A stretch of DNA of 64,000 bases, from positions 62,001 to 126,000 of the forward strand of contig JAFGAR010000151.1 in NCBI GenBank assembly GCA_016933575.1. Direction: 5' to 3'. Shown here in pieces: positions 51,634 to 61,228 of the stretch. The DNA is from Candidatus Thorarchaeota archaeon (lineage in GTDB: Archaea; Asgardarchaeota; Thorarchaeia; Thorarchaeales; Thorarchaeaceae). A model generated the notes under the pieces. That model had not been told where the DNA came from. It worked only from the letters and a program-made list of their open reading frames with translations, and did no database searches. Position 1 is the first letter of the stretch. Each line of letters starts with the position of its first letter. Both the position numbers and the translations under genes were made by a program.

Positions 51634-53609
51634 AATTCGAGGAATGGTTCACCCAACACGATACGTTCTAAGAAGTTGTTTCTATTCGCTTTCTTTACAA
51701 GCTGCTCGAATCTCATTCTTAGTCTCTCCTCATCAATATAATCTGGTTCTTTCACGCCCATACTATCAATGACTTTCTGCAACATATAATTGAAGTCATA
51801 AATCAGATAGTCTTCCTTCTTTGTTCCTCCTCTCTTCTTGATCTCCCGTTTTTCTTTTCTTGCGAGACCCTGTTTTAGTGCCACACGTGTTTCTGTAAGA
51901 TAGAATGACATGGACTTCTCATAATGGAGGTCTCCTCGTTTTACCAGTTCCCTTAGGAATTCAAGACCAAAGGTTGTCTTTGCAATAGCTTCGATTCTAG
52001 CAATGAATGCGTTGATTAGATCATCATAGGAAACGCTTCCTGCTTGTCCGCGTGTATCAAAGACTTTGTCGGTATCTGATGCTGATTTGAACTTCTTTTT
52101 CTTTTCCTGTAATAGGCGTTCTTGTTCTAAACGCGCAGCTTCTTCAGCTTTGGCTTGTTCCTTCTCAGCCTTTAGCCGTTCTGCTTCTTTCCTTGCAGCC
52201 TCTTGAGTCTTGTATTTCTCTCGCTCTGCTGCTTCCATCTCAGCTAGCTTGCGTTGTTCTTGCGCAAGTCGTTCCTCTTCAAGCTTCTTTAAGATCTTAG
52301 CCTGTTCTGCTACAAGTTTTTGCATGTGCATCTGAACATCTTTTTCTGTAAGGGTCACATGATTGGTCAAGAGCCATCGAACCCCGATATGATTGACCTT
52401 TGGTTTGAGATCTGCAGATGAGAAGATGAAATTCGCTGTCTGTTGGCCTGGAAGTTGAGTGATAATCTCCTCGGATTCTTTCTCGCCAGCGATTGGTTCT
52501 AGGATTCGCTCAAGAACCTTCAGCGATTGCTCACTGCTAATCCGACCCGCTGATATTGTGTTGAATTGTTCGAAGGCCTTGTAGTCAATATCTTTCGGGC
52601 TCTGAGTGGCGATAAGACATTCAACACCATATTTCCTTGCTTGTCTAAATAATAATAGAAAAGTTTCCTTTGGCCCTGGTGATAACATACCCGCAGGAAT
52701 GAACGGTGCTGCCTCATCCTGAAATATCATCATTCGAGGTCTCTCTGTGAAACCTTGCCTGAGCATCCATGAATAGAGTTGATTCAGGACTATTGAGATA
52801 AAGAAATGTTTCTCTTCCTCGCTACGAAGGGTCTTCAAAAAGATTACATTGATTGGTGTTTTGCCATTTACTGGTTTAGTGAGTTCATCAAAGTTGATTT
52901 CGCCCTCTTCTTTGAATAGGAGTTGGGATGACCCGACGGTTAGACTTCGAATGCGAGTTGCTAGAGTCTGTCGTTCTGAAAACTTCATGAATGGTTCTAG
53001 GTCAACGCCTATCTCTTCTGGATCAGCAATCAACATATCTGCAAGTTCTGCGAGTCCTTTGATCTCTGTTTTTTCATTCTCCCAGATTGTTCTTAACAGT
53101 TCGTAGATTGCAGCAAAAGCTTTGCCTTCCCAAGATCGTGATAATCCCGAGACCTTCATCAATACTTTGACAAGGGTTCGTGCGGAATTATCTAGTAGCC
53201 TTATGATATCATCTTGGTCAGCTTTCCTATCTGGCAATTTTAATGGGTTAATCGAAATGGCAAGACCTTTGCTACTAGCTGGCGTATAGACTCTAACAAT
53301 CACTTTATCCATATATTCCTTCAACCGCTCAGGCGCTACTCCCTTTGATGATAGTTCCTTAGGGTCTCCTGGTAGCATGAGTGATGCAATGTCGCCCTGT
53401 GGATCAAATGCCAGAATGGGTATTCCTTCCATTGCGGCTTCTTCTAGAATGCATTTTGAAAGTACAGTCTTTCCTGATCCTGTGGATCCAAAGACTCCAC
53501 CATGGCGTCTTAAGAGATCTATACTAATCTCAAATTTTTCATCTGTTCGATTACCTTGTTCATCAAGCCTGAAGCCAAGCCAGAGTTTACCGTCTCCCAT
53601 GTCTAACAC
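51630..53609 (-). CDS. HerA-like ATPase with long coiled coil
   Basis: A 659-residue FtsK/HerA-superfamily P-loop ATPase. GGVFGSTGSGKTVLSK (Walker A 41-48), FDPQGDIASL, a Walker B-type RMMIFQDEAAPFIP (about 300) and the ATQSPKDID sensor segment (about 345) match the HerA/DUF853 group of DNA- or protein-translocating hexamers. A charged coiled coil (about 440-515, KLEEERLAQEQRKLAEMEAA) and a helical C-terminal domain follow. Not beside nurA, so a role in end resection is not shown. Start GTG 53609 or ATG 53600. Confidence 0.85.
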   Translation of the reverse strand: MLDMGDGKLWLGFRLDEQGNRTDEKFEISIDLLRRHGGVFGSTGSGKTVLSKCILEEAAMEGIPILAFDPQGDIASLMLPGDPKELSSKGVAPERLKEYMDKVIVRVYTPASSKGLAISINPLKLPDRKADQDDIIRLLDNSARTLVKVLMKVSGLSRSWEGKAFAAIYELLRTIWENEKTEIKGLAELADMLIADPEEIGVDLEPFMKFSERQTLATRIRSLTVGSSQLLFKEEGEINFDELTKPVNGKTPINVIFLKTLRSEEEKHFFISIVLNQLYSWMLRQGFTERPRMMIFQDEAAPFIPAGMLSPGPKETFLLLFRQARKYGVECLIATQSPKDIDYKAFEQFNTISAGRISSEQSLKVLERILEPIAGEKESEEIITQLPGQQTANFIFSSADLKPKVNHIGVRWLLTNHVTLTEKDVQMHMQKLVAEQAKILKKLEEERLAQEQRKLAEMEAAEREKYKTQEAARKEAERLKAEKEQAKAEEAARLEQERLLQEKKKKFKSASDTDKVFDTRGQAGSVSYDDLINAFIARIEAIAKTTFGLEFLRELVKRGDLHYEKSMSFYLTETRVALKQGLARKEKREIKKRGGTKKEDYLIYDFNYMLQKVIDSMGVKEPDYIDEERLRMRFEQLVKKANRNNFLERIVLGEPFLEF

Positions 53610-53684
53610 CAGATATTGGTCTATCTAACTCTGAGTTTTAAGAGCCTTTCCACTGTATATACAATTCGTAGAAAAATGAAAATG

Positions 53685-53708
53685 ATGGATGGAGCTGACT
53701 CCATCCAT
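53685..53708 (-). terminator. Hairpin downstream of the 53720-54331 gene
   Basis: ATGGATGGAG (53685-53694) and CTCCATCCAT (53699-53708) make a perfect 10-base stem with a 4-base loop. On the minus strand the T-rich CATTTTCATTTTTC follows, so it probably ends the membrane protein transcript. Confidence 0.7.
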
Positions 53709-53719
53709 TAATTTAGAGA

Positions 53720-54331
53720 TTATTCACCCACCGGCTCGTAGCGATATCCCAGAAACACCACAATGAAAGATACGAGAGCTACAGCAAATACCATTAGAAC
53801 ACCAGCAGCCAAGCTGTACTCAAGACTGTCTTTGACAACACTCATCAAGAGATATGCTCCCGCCAAGACTACTCCCAATAATAGTGAGATCAGCATAAAT
53901 CTGGATGTCATCTCTTTTACCTTTCCAGTTTCTGCATCTTGTGAGATTCTACTTCCGAAAAACATAAAGATAAACAAGAAGACATATGCTATCACAATCA
54001 TGGTGCCCATATCAAATAGGTACCCCTGCATCACTACATCTACACCTGTCAAAAGTCCGTATACAAGAAGCGTTGCCAGAGCATGAATATACACGAGCAT
54101 ATTCGATATCATCTTGTCATCGGGATGAACAAACCCAGTTATCTCAGTGAACGTGTTTACTACGCTTATTGCCAACACCACTACTAGAAATCCTAAAGCT
54201 ATAAGCCAGATGTATAGTGGATAAAGTACTTGATCTGGTTGAGTTGCAATTGCTTTTACCACTACAGTAAAAGCCAGTGATGCCAATCCCAGTCCTGAAA
54301 GGAAGTTACCGATTGTTGTTAACCTAACCAT
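53720..54331 (-). CDS. Six-helix membrane protein
   Basis: A 203-residue protein with about six hydrophobic helices (FLSGLGLASLAFTVVVKAIA, LYIWLIALGFLVVVLAISVV, MLVYIHALATLLVYGLLTGV, MIVIAYVFLFIFMFFG, FMLISLLLGVVLAGAYLLMSVV, and YSLAAGVLMVFAVALVSFIVVFLGY). GGGGAGAG precedes the ATG. No family is recognised. Confidence 0.7.
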   Translation of the reverse strand: MVRLTTIGNFLSGLGLASLAFTVVVKAIATQPDQVLYPLYIWLIALGFLVVVLAISVVNTFTEITGFVHPDDKMISNMLVYIHALATLLVYGLLTGVDVVMQGYLFDMGTMIVIAYVFLFIFMFFGSRISQDAETGKVKEMTSRFMLISLLLGVVLAGAYLLMSVVKDSLEYSLAAGVLMVFAVALVSFIVVFLGYRYEPVGE

Positions 54332-54462
54332 AAGTATCTCTCCCCTACGGTAGAGTTTCTTAAAGCATCCATGCCTTTGTTTCTATTAACTCTTTGCAAT
54401 ATTAGGCATATATTGCACTTTCTAGATTTTTGATGGAATGGTTTGACACAAACTGCATGGAA

Positions 54463-55695
54463 TCATGAAATCTCTTCAGAAGTCTGTTTTGCCTTTGAGG
54501 GCGCCAATTCTTCTAGGAAATAAGTACCAATACATGCGATAGCAATTAACGCTGCAACAAGTAATGCTAATCCGGGAAATAGCCCTCCAACAGAATATGC
54601 ATACTCAGCTGATAATGGTCCAATAATCATTCCTGAACCAAAGAAGATGGAATATACTCCCATTGTACTTCCCCGCGACTCTGCACTTGAGATGTCTGTT
54701 AGATACGCCATAGCTGCTGGTGGGAATGATCCAGCAATAAATCCAAGAATTGGAAGTAACGGCCATAGGCCTGATGTCCATAATGTATCGAAGGTCTCTG
54801 CATTTGCCACTAGCATGTAGGCAAGAGCACCAAATCCAATGAGACCAAAGACAATGAATGGCCTTCTTTTCATCGTGTGGTCTGAGAGATGCCCCATAAC
54901 AATGATACCAAGAACTAGAGACACACCAAGCAGTCCAAAGAGGACAATCATGTCTGTGGCTGTGATATCGAAGTAGGACTCAATGATATATTTAGTCTTG
55001 GAAATGACCAATCCGTACAATGAGATTATTGGAATATAGACTGGAAGCATCATTTGTATGTGTTTGTCTCGAGCAACTTCTCGAAGTAGTCCAAGTACAC
55101 TGACCTCCTCGTGATGCACGACCCGAGTTTCCTTAATCAATAAAATAGTCAGAACTCCTGATAGTGCACATGCTCCTGCAGCTGCAAAGAGTAGCAGTGA
55201 TGGTGCTAATCCAAATTCCAATAGAATGATTCCTAAGCCAAAGCCTCCTGCAAGCCCCATCAACGTAGAAAGATCATAATAGCCCATCAGTCGAGCTCTA
55301 TTTTCCTCAGAGGAACAATCAGCAATCATGGAGAGTGTTGTTGTGACTTTTGAAGCTGCACCAATTCCAAAAAGCCCGGCCAAGATGTAAGCAACTATTT
55401 CAATTGTGGCTATTCCAAAAAGAAATGCAGCTAAACCAGTAATAAAAAGGCTTGCAGCAAGAATTGGTTTTCTGCCAATCTTGTCGCTATAAGAGCCAAA
55501 GAAAGAAACAGTACTTAGTTCTGCTATTGGGTATATTGCAAGTACGATTGCAACTCCCCAACCAACGAGTGCTCCTCCCATGTATAAATTACTTGAAATT
55601 ACCGCAATTGTAACATAGAATGATGCTCTCATTATGAGAGTAACAAGATATAGCATAATTAGAGTAAGTGCATGACCTGATTTTCTAAGTCCCAT
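54463..55695 (-). CDS. Major facilitator superfamily transporter
   Basis: A 410-residue protein with twelve membrane helices. The loop between helices 2 and 3 holds GSYSDKIGRKPIL, the MFS signature (D, R and K as in GXXXDXXGRR), and the equivalent loop of the second half has GHLSDHTMKRRPFIV. It is presumably a proton- or sodium-driven carrier, with the substrate unknown. It stands alone on the minus strand. Confidence 0.9.
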   Translation of the reverse strand: MGLRKSGHALTLIMLYLVTLIMRASFYVTIAVISSNLYMGGALVGWGVAIVLAIYPIAELSTVSFFGSYSDKIGRKPILAASLFITGLAAFLFGIATIEIVAYILAGLFGIGAASKVTTTLSMIADCSSEENRARLMGYYDLSTLMGLAGGFGLGIILLEFGLAPSLLLFAAAGACALSGVLTILLIKETRVVHHEEVSVLGLLREVARDKHIQMMLPVYIPIISLYGLVISKTKYIIESYFDITATDMIVLFGLLGVSLVLGIIVMGHLSDHTMKRRPFIVFGLIGFGALAYMLVANAETFDTLWTSGLWPLLPILGFIAGSFPPAAMAYLTDISSAESRGSTMGVYSIFFGSGMIIGPLSAEYAYSVGGLFPGLALLVAALIAIACIGTYFLEELAPSKAKQTSEEIS

Positions 55696-55736
55696 CAGTT
55701 TTCTCTCCAGACTCTTTACTTCGCCCGTGCATTAGC

Positions 55737-55746
55737 GTTTATAAGC
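55737..55746 (+). promoter_or_regulatory. TATA-like box, leaderless arrangement
   Basis: GTTTATAAGC at 55737-55746 is about 24 bases before the ATG at 55770; no ribosome site precedes that codon, so a leaderless transcript is likely. Confidence 0.5.
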
Positions 55747-55769
55747 TATGTAGGTACATTCTTTCAACT

Positions 55770-56132
55770 ATGGTAACCGGTAAAATCCCTGGAGAAATTG
55801 GTGCAACAGAATATGTGTATCTCACACTCTATCGGTTAAAGACATTATCTGATGATGAAAAGCATCAGTGGTTCAAATCGTGGCAGAAAATTCGGCATAA
55901 CCTTCCAAATGGAATTAAAATCATTACCGAAGCAACGAGTGCATTTGGAACTGAATTCACTGGATTTACAGTCTATGAAGGACCTTTAGATCGGTTTGAA
56001 GAGTTAGAGAAAATCCTTGAAGATGCTTCTTTTGGATTTGTGGAAAGGTCTCAAACTATTATTGGGACTCGGGGTTTCTCACTACCAGTAGCGGATTTCC
56101 AGAAAATCCTTGAAGGCCGTCCTGTGGACTGA
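55770..56132 (+). CDS. Small alpha/beta protein of unknown function
   Basis: A 120-residue protein with a strand-helix-strand-strand-helix-strand pattern (TEYVYLTLYRLKTL, KHQWFKSWQKIRHNLP, IKIITEATSAFGTEFTGFTVYEG, FEELEKILEDASFGFVERSQTIIG) suggestive of a ferredoxin-like or dimeric alpha/beta barrel fold. No cofactor residues are obvious. The next gene, a transporter, starts 79 bases later and may be cotranscribed. Confidence 0.6.
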   Translation: MVTGKIPGEIGATEYVYLTLYRLKTLSDDEKHQWFKSWQKIRHNLPNGIKIITEATSAFGTEFTGFTVYEGPLDRFEELEKILEDASFGFVERSQTIIGTRGFSLPVADFQKILEGRPVD

Positions 56133-56211
56133 TAGAGATTTTGCCGCAGAGAACTGCTTTTTAGAGCGAATAGTCCGGCTTGAACTTAGGAATTATTGTG
56201 GATGGTTCGTA

Positions 56212-57975
56212 ATGACATTCAAAGCTTCACGTAGAACAATTGTGATCATTATAGTAACCATCATAGTGGGTTTTGTCCTTTACAATCTAGCTCCTCCTGA
56301 AATCGATGCTGGTAAGTATAATGCATCTTTGACCATACGGTCGGAAGGAATTGACGTTGAGCAAGCATTCAATATAACTCTAGTAAAGACCGGAACAACG
56401 AGTCAGGTCACCTATATTCTCAATGGATCAGCTACCTTTGTTCGGTTTACCATTCCCACAGTGAAAGTGATTGGCACTGATAATCCTCTACGATTCATCA
56501 TTAATGCAACTGGCGATCCGTTACTTGCAGATCAAATTCATCTGGTCTTGACTAATGATGAAGGATTCAATGTGTCACTTCGACCAACTCGTCAAGTTGG
56601 TCAAGTGTTTACTATCGACTATCAGCCACTTGTCAATTCACAAGCTTCTGTAATGATTCTTGGAGTTGTCGCAATTCTTTGGTTCACTGAAGGCATTAGC
56701 TTAGTTGCAACATCCCTCTTAATTCCTATACTCATTGTCCTTACAAATATTAGAACTCCTGGTGATGCTCTTGCACCATTCTTTGATCCATCTGTAGTTC
56801 TAATTTTAGGCGGATTTTTAATTGGACGAGCGCTCACAAAATATGAATTGGATAAACGATTAGCTCTTCTCATCTTATCAAGAAGTAATGGATCTGGTGG
56901 GGCACTAATCATTACAGTAATGGGAGTAACAGCTTTTCTCTCTATGTGGATAAGTAATACAGCATCAGCTGCGATAATGATTCCCATTGCCTTGGCTGTA
57001 ATCAGTCGAATACAAAATTCGGAGATTCGTACAAAATATGGAAAAGCTCTTGTTCTTGGCGTTGCTTATGCTGCAACCCTTGGTGGTGTAGCAAGTCTTG
57101 TTGGTTCTCCTCCAAATCCGCTTGCTGCAAGTTACATCAATTCGTTCTTGGGAAAGGAATTCTCCTTTGCGAGTTGGATTCCATTTGGCCTTCCGATTGT
57201 CCTGATTATGTTACCTCTGATATGGCAATGGATTATGTTCAGATTTAAGATACCTAAGGATATAGATGAGATGGATGACCTGAAACAGATTTCAATCAAA
57301 GAGTATTTGCGTTTGGGCCCGATGTCCACAGAACAGAAATTTGTCATTCTGATTTTTGTTAGCGTGATCATTCTCTGGTTCACTGAAACACTCCCTGACT
57401 TTATTGCCAATGCAATCGGATGGAGTGGTCATGGAATCCATAGCGCGATAATCTCTTTGATTGGAGGGCTTGCACTAATGATTCTTCGACTACTGGATGA
57501 AAAGGATATTTCATCTCATATCAGTTGGTCATCACTTCTAATCCTTGGCAGTGGGATTGCTTTAGGTGGAGCGATGATTGATACTGGCTTGTCTGCCTTC
57601 ATCGCTCAACAGATGGTTGGACTTGGAATCTTTCCATCCTTTTTGGTGATTATCATTATTGGTTCTGTCGGTGTTCTTGTTACCATGGTAGCATCAAATA
57701 CTGGTGCAGCTGTCATTCTTATTCCAATAGCTATTCCCTTGGCAATAGGGTTGGGAATAGATCCATTATTGATTACAATGGTCATAGCAATTGCAGTTTC
57801 AATGGACTTTGCATTACCCACGGGTACACCTCCCTCTACAATCGCTTATAGCACTGGCAAGCTTGAGATACGTGAAATGATATCTACAGGTCTCGTCGTG
57901 GATTTCATTGCTATTATCGTTGTCACCGTGATTGCTGTTTGGTTATGGGCTTTCCTAGGGCTCATTGTTCTATAG
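56212..57975 (+). CDS. SLC13/DASS-type anion transporter with extracellular N-terminal domain
   Basis: ATG 56212 gives 587 residues; the longer frame from TTG 56110 overlaps the previous gene and is not used. After a first membrane helix (TIVIIIVTIIVGFVLY), about 110 residues form a beta-rich extracytoplasmic domain. The transporter then follows with both SNT signatures of the family (ISNTASAAIMIP near 245 and ASNTGAAVILIP near 495) and GSPPNPLAASYI. Such carriers move di- or tricarboxylates or sulfate with sodium. The extra N-terminal domain is uncommon. Confidence 0.88.
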   Translation: MTFKASRRTIVIIIVTIIVGFVLYNLAPPEIDAGKYNASLTIRSEGIDVEQAFNITLVKTGTTSQVTYILNGSATFVRFTIPTVKVIGTDNPLRFIINATGDPLLADQIHLVLTNDEGFNVSLRPTRQVGQVFTIDYQPLVNSQASVMILGVVAILWFTEGISLVATSLLIPILIVLTNIRTPGDALAPFFDPSVVLILGGFLIGRALTKYELDKRLALLILSRSNGSGGALIITVMGVTAFLSMWISNTASAAIMIPIALAVISRIQNSEIRTKYGKALVLGVAYAATLGGVASLVGSPPNPLAASYINSFLGKEFSFASWIPFGLPIVLIMLPLIWQWIMFRFKIPKDIDEMDDLKQISIKEYLRLGPMSTEQKFVILIFVSVIILWFTETLPDFIANAIGWSGHGIHSAIISLIGGLALMILRLLDEKDISSHISWSSLLILGSGIALGGAMIDTGLSAFIAQQMVGLGIFPSFLVIIIIGSVGVLVTMVASNTGAAVILIPIAIPLAIGLGIDPLLITMVIAIAVSMDFALPTGTPPSTIAYSTGKLEIREMISTGLVVDFIAIIVVTVIAVWLWAFLGLIVL

Positions 57976-58008
57976 TCTACTAGTACAGCTATGCATATCA
58001 CGAAGGGT

Positions 58009-58015
58009 TTAAATC
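58009..58015 (+). promoter_or_regulatory. TATA-like box
   Basis: GTTTAAA at 58009-58015 points to a start near 58037, which would exclude ATG 58029 and favour GTG 58050 as the first codon of the following gene. Confidence 0.35.
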
Positions 58016-58028
58016 GAACAATCATAGG

Positions 58029-58820
58029 ATGCACTCTGAGGTTACTAGGGTGAGCTGGATTGCCAAGATAGTATCGGGAACTCCGGATGAATTTGTTCAT
58101 GCTAAGCTCATGAAATATGGTATTGGATCACATCCTGGTCCAAGAGCACGCATATCTCTGAGTAAGCCTACAATCAAATTCAAGGCAGACATAGACCAAG
58201 AAAAGATGTTCATCAAAGGTTACACCTTAAACGCCCCTGAAGGCACGCACAAGGTCAAGGGGATGATTATTACATATAGCGATAGAACAAATGAATTTGG
58301 TAAATTGACAATGCCTATCTCTTGGTCGAAATCCAAGGGAAAGGGTGCACCTGTCTTCAAGGCAAAGATTGACGAGTCTGCTCCACTGAAAGACATTAAA
58401 GCATTAATAGAAGTTGACGATCCAACCACATTCTACCTATTTTCCTTGAATCCAAAAGGCGGAGCAAAGCCTTGGAAAATAGCCACAAAGACCTCTTTCC
58501 CCAAAGGCGGACCTGCTGAGGAAGATGAAGAAACAGAAGGAAAAGATCCAGTGTTTTCGAAAGGCGCATTAGCCAATACGCCAGAAACCCTCGAATTCAT
58601 ACTTGATAACTATCTCCCTGATCTTAAGAACAAAATCAGTTCCAAGACTAAGGACATATGGATTCGTAATAATTTCGAAATTACAGATATTGTCATTCCA
58701 ACTGATTCAAACCTTTCCTTTTCAGAGAAGCGACGGTTAGCAAAGAAACGAGGAAAACTAATCCGCAATGTGAGTATCGATGGTGAGGACTTCACTACGG
58801 AATTTGATTTCTTTGCTTGA
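58029..58820 (+). CDS. Conserved unknown soluble protein
   Basis: Up to 263 residues. The frame starts at ATG 58029, but GTG 58050 has GAGG (58037-58040) at good spacing and suits the TATA box, giving 256. The N-terminal half is beta-rich (SLSKPTIKFKADIDQEKMFIKGYTL, VKGMIITYSDRTNEF, ALIEVDDPTTFYLF), a charged glycine/glutamate linker follows, and the C-terminal part is helical and basic (EKRRLAKKRGKLIRNV). It might bind nucleic acid. No family is recognised. Confidence 0.65.
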   Translation: MHSEVTRVSWIAKIVSGTPDEFVHAKLMKYGIGSHPGPRARISLSKPTIKFKADIDQEKMFIKGYTLNAPEGTHKVKGMIITYSDRTNEFGKLTMPISWSKSKGKGAPVFKAKIDESAPLKDIKALIEVDDPTTFYLFSLNPKGGAKPWKIATKTSFPKGGPAEEDEETEGKDPVFSKGALANTPETLEFILDNYLPDLKNKISSKTKDIWIRNNFEITDIVIPTDSNLSFSEKRRLAKKRGKLIRNVSIDGEDFTTEFDFFA

Positions 58821-58886
58821 TTGCATGACCGTGACGTTTAAATTCGTAATAAAGACGGCCCCAATAGAAACAGAGTGGTGAACTAA

Positions 58887-59087
58887 ATGCTCCAAAGTCT
58901 CGAAAGCAATTTCCTCTTGATATCAATACTTTTCTTATTCTTCGGTCTATTTGCCATGGCCTGGCTAGTTATTCATATTGAGCATGGGCGTCACTTCTCA
59001 AAATTAAAGGTAGTATCAGCCTTGGGTCTAGGTGCCATTCTCTTGGGCTTTGGTATACACTTTCTCTTACTCTCCGCTGGAATGTGA
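58887..59087 (+). CDS. Small two-helix membrane protein
   Basis: A 66-residue protein with two hydrophobic helices (FLLISILFLFFGLFAMAWLVIHI and VVSALGLGAILLGFGIHFLLLS) joined by a basic loop (EHGRHFSKLK), both ends probably outside. A TTTAAAT box at about 58838-58844 precedes it. It lies between the unknown protein and the helicase operon. Confidence 0.65.
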   Translation: MLQSLESNFLLISILFLFFGLFAMAWLVIHIEHGRHFSKLKVVSALGLGAILLGFGIHFLLLSAGM

Positions 59088-59216
59088 AACTATCTTTTTT
59101 CCTTATATTTGCAGAGACCTGCTATGCACGAATAACCATTATTTACTTACTGGGAGCTTTATGACTCGTTACTATCTAGAGGATATTATGCTTGATTTGG
59201 ATGCGAGGCTCTCTTA

Positions 59217-60407
59217 GTGATACCTGAAACTGATATTCAGAAATTGGCTATCGAAAGTCGTCAGAGATTGATTCAGGAATTCGCTGAGACTTATGCCAAT
59301 CTCAGAGAGAGAGTGCGTCGTGTTCCAGATAATGACGCTCTAAATGTTTCAAAGCAGTTATCTTGTCCATTGGAGGTGGCAATGGTTGCATACCTCATTA
59401 ATATGGATGGCATAATGGGTCTGCGTCAAGCAGTTGATTTGTTCACAACAGAGCTTGAACGTAGAGCCAATATTGGTGAAGATGTGCCTAATCTCCCTGG
59501 TAATGTTATGGAGTTTGCACTCATTGAAGGTCGTTGGATCTCTCATATCTATGGTCGTTTTGCTAGGCAGCTTGAACTTCACTCAAGGAGTCTATCAAAC
59601 CTAGAAGATGTTGTAGACTTCAATGATATCGAAGTGGAAAAAGCCCTATCAATAGTTGCTGAACGAACAAAATTGGCTGAAACCTACATCTTGCCCATTA
59701 TTGAGGAGTGGCAAAAAGAACACATCAAATCTACAAGTGCTGACATTATATCCTCCTTTGGTCCTGCAATAACCAAATGGAATCAGAAGACAATCAACGG
59801 TAAATTCAAACAAGTGATACGTAGAACCCAAGCTCACTTCAGGCTCATTCGAGAGGTTTTAACCAAATCATCTGACTCCTTCACCATTGATGCTTCAATA
59901 ACCCGATTGGATCGATTAATAGATGAACTAAATCAACCACTAGATTCCCTCACACTCCAAGCAGTGGCTCATTTTCTTGTTCATATAGTTCCTCGATCAA
60001 GTACGGGTCGGGGAGATCGATCGCCCTTTGTAGATGTAGGTGTCAGTTCCACTCGTGGAAATAAGGCAGAACCTGATCTCTCTTCTCCCTTTGATTTTCT
60101 TGAACGCGATGTAAAACTTGGAAAGAGAAGAACAGGGGAAGAACGCGAAACATACTTGAATGAACGAATAGGTCGGGTTATTCGAGTTTTAAAATATCAA
60201 GGCAATGATCTTGCTGATTGCATACAGAAATGTTTGAGTGAACTCAAGGATAGATTCGGGCTTGCGAACGTTTCAATAGAGGATTCATTTCAATCTGTGA
60301 GAACGCAATTAATAGAAGCGCCTGTTGCAGAGAGGGATCAATTGGCAAATCAACTTGTTCATGACTTTATTGACAAGCACATCTATTCGGAGGGTGCAAC
60401 TTTTTGA
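59217..60407 (+). CDS. Unknown helical protein, first gene of helicase operon
   Basis: A 396-residue, mostly alpha-helical soluble protein. GTG 59217 follows GAGG (about 59206) with nine bases between. No catalytic motif is seen; likely helical bundles include ERTKLAETYILPIIEEWQKEH and GRVIRVLKYQGNDLADCIQKCL, separated by a probably disordered stretch (about 260-310). Its stop overlaps the TTG start of the next gene (TTGA), a sign of translational coupling. An 18-codon ATG frame ending at 59217 just upstream might serve as a leader but is weak. Confidence 0.7.
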   Translation: MIPETDIQKLAIESRQRLIQEFAETYANLRERVRRVPDNDALNVSKQLSCPLEVAMVAYLINMDGIMGLRQAVDLFTTELERRANIGEDVPNLPGNVMEFALIEGRWISHIYGRFARQLELHSRSLSNLEDVVDFNDIEVEKALSIVAERTKLAETYILPIIEEWQKEHIKSTSADIISSFGPAITKWNQKTINGKFKQVIRRTQAHFRLIREVLTKSSDSFTIDASITRLDRLIDELNQPLDSLTLQAVAHFLVHIVPRSSTGRGDRSPFVDVGVSSTRGNKAEPDLSSPFDFLERDVKLGKRRTGEERETYLNERIGRVIRVLKYQGNDLADCIQKCLSELKDRFGLANVSIEDSFQSVRTQLIEAPVAERDQLANQLVHDFIDKHIYSEGATF

Positions 60408-61177
60408 TAGATAGAACTCCGCTATATTGGCTTATAGATATAGAGACCTATGATTTCACTCTTGGCGGTTTTAAGAATGCTGATTTATCAGGGAAGGCTC
60501 TGATACTCTCAACTCAACTCTGGTCTATCATTCGAGATACTGAAGTGTATTCAATTCTCATCGGTCCTGGAATATTCAAGGGTATAGCAAAAAAAGGAAA
60601 TATCCAGATCGATGTGCTTGAGTTTATCTCCTGTTTGATGTTTGATCCAACCCGGCTTAGATATGACGAACCTCTTCCACAAGTGGATATTGTCAGTCCC
60701 GAGGTCATCGATCCTCTTGGTTCTAAGAAACAAGAGGAGATTGTCACCCTGATACGCAACTTGGTAATTGAACGTGGAAACGTGCTTGCTGGCGATGCCC
60801 TTGCTAAGGTAAAAGCAGAAGCTGGTGTCCCACAGACTGCTCATTATGAAGAGATGTTCAAACGGATTAATGTCTCACACGTGTCTGGTGAACAACGGGC
60901 TAAATTTATTCTTGGAGGGACTTACGGATTTATCTTCAGACCATTTGTTGAGAACTATCCTAAACTAAAATTACAGAGGACTGAAAGAACAAAGGTCCTA
61001 GCCACTCCATTTTACAAATTCACTGGTTTCTCTGATATTGAAATTATGACTGATTGGATGATTGTAGAAAAAGCTGGCAGCGATTCCAAAACAGGTATGG
61101 AAGCAATATCTGCGGAATATGAGCAAACTCTTGAGATAATCGATAAGAACAAAGAGAAGATCATCTTCGAACTGTGA
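60404..61177 (+). CDS. Unknown protein, second gene of helicase operon
   Basis: A 257-residue protein starting at TTG 60404, inside the stop of the previous gene. The N-terminal half is alpha/beta (PLYWLIDIETYDFTLGGF, EVYSILIGPGIFKGIAKKGN), and the middle contains a helical stretch like a small winged-helix (IVTLIRNLVIERGNVLAGDALAKVKAEAG). The opening LIDIETYD recalls the metal site of DEDD exonucleases, but the other acidic motifs are not evident. It may be a partner protein of the helicase. No family is recognised. Confidence 0.65.
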   Translation: MIDRTPLYWLIDIETYDFTLGGFKNADLSGKALILSTQLWSIIRDTEVYSILIGPGIFKGIAKKGNIQIDVLEFISCLMFDPTRLRYDEPLPQVDIVSPEVIDPLGSKKQEEIVTLIRNLVIERGNVLAGDALAKVKAEAGVPQTAHYEEMFKRINVSHVSGEQRAKFILGGTYGFIFRPFVENYPKLKLQRTERTKVLATPFYKFTGFSDIEIMTDWMIVEKAGSDSKTGMEAISAEYEQTLEIIDKNKEKIIFEL

Positions 61178-61228
61178 AGACCGCAACTGTCTTTTATGGA
61201 TATGTTTCTGATTGGTTGAGGTTGCCAG

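Noticed and set aside
59032..59217. 61-residue frame between the small membrane protein and the helicase operon
   Set aside because: Overlaps the real membrane protein gene in another frame; only its last 18 codons lie outside and they lack support.
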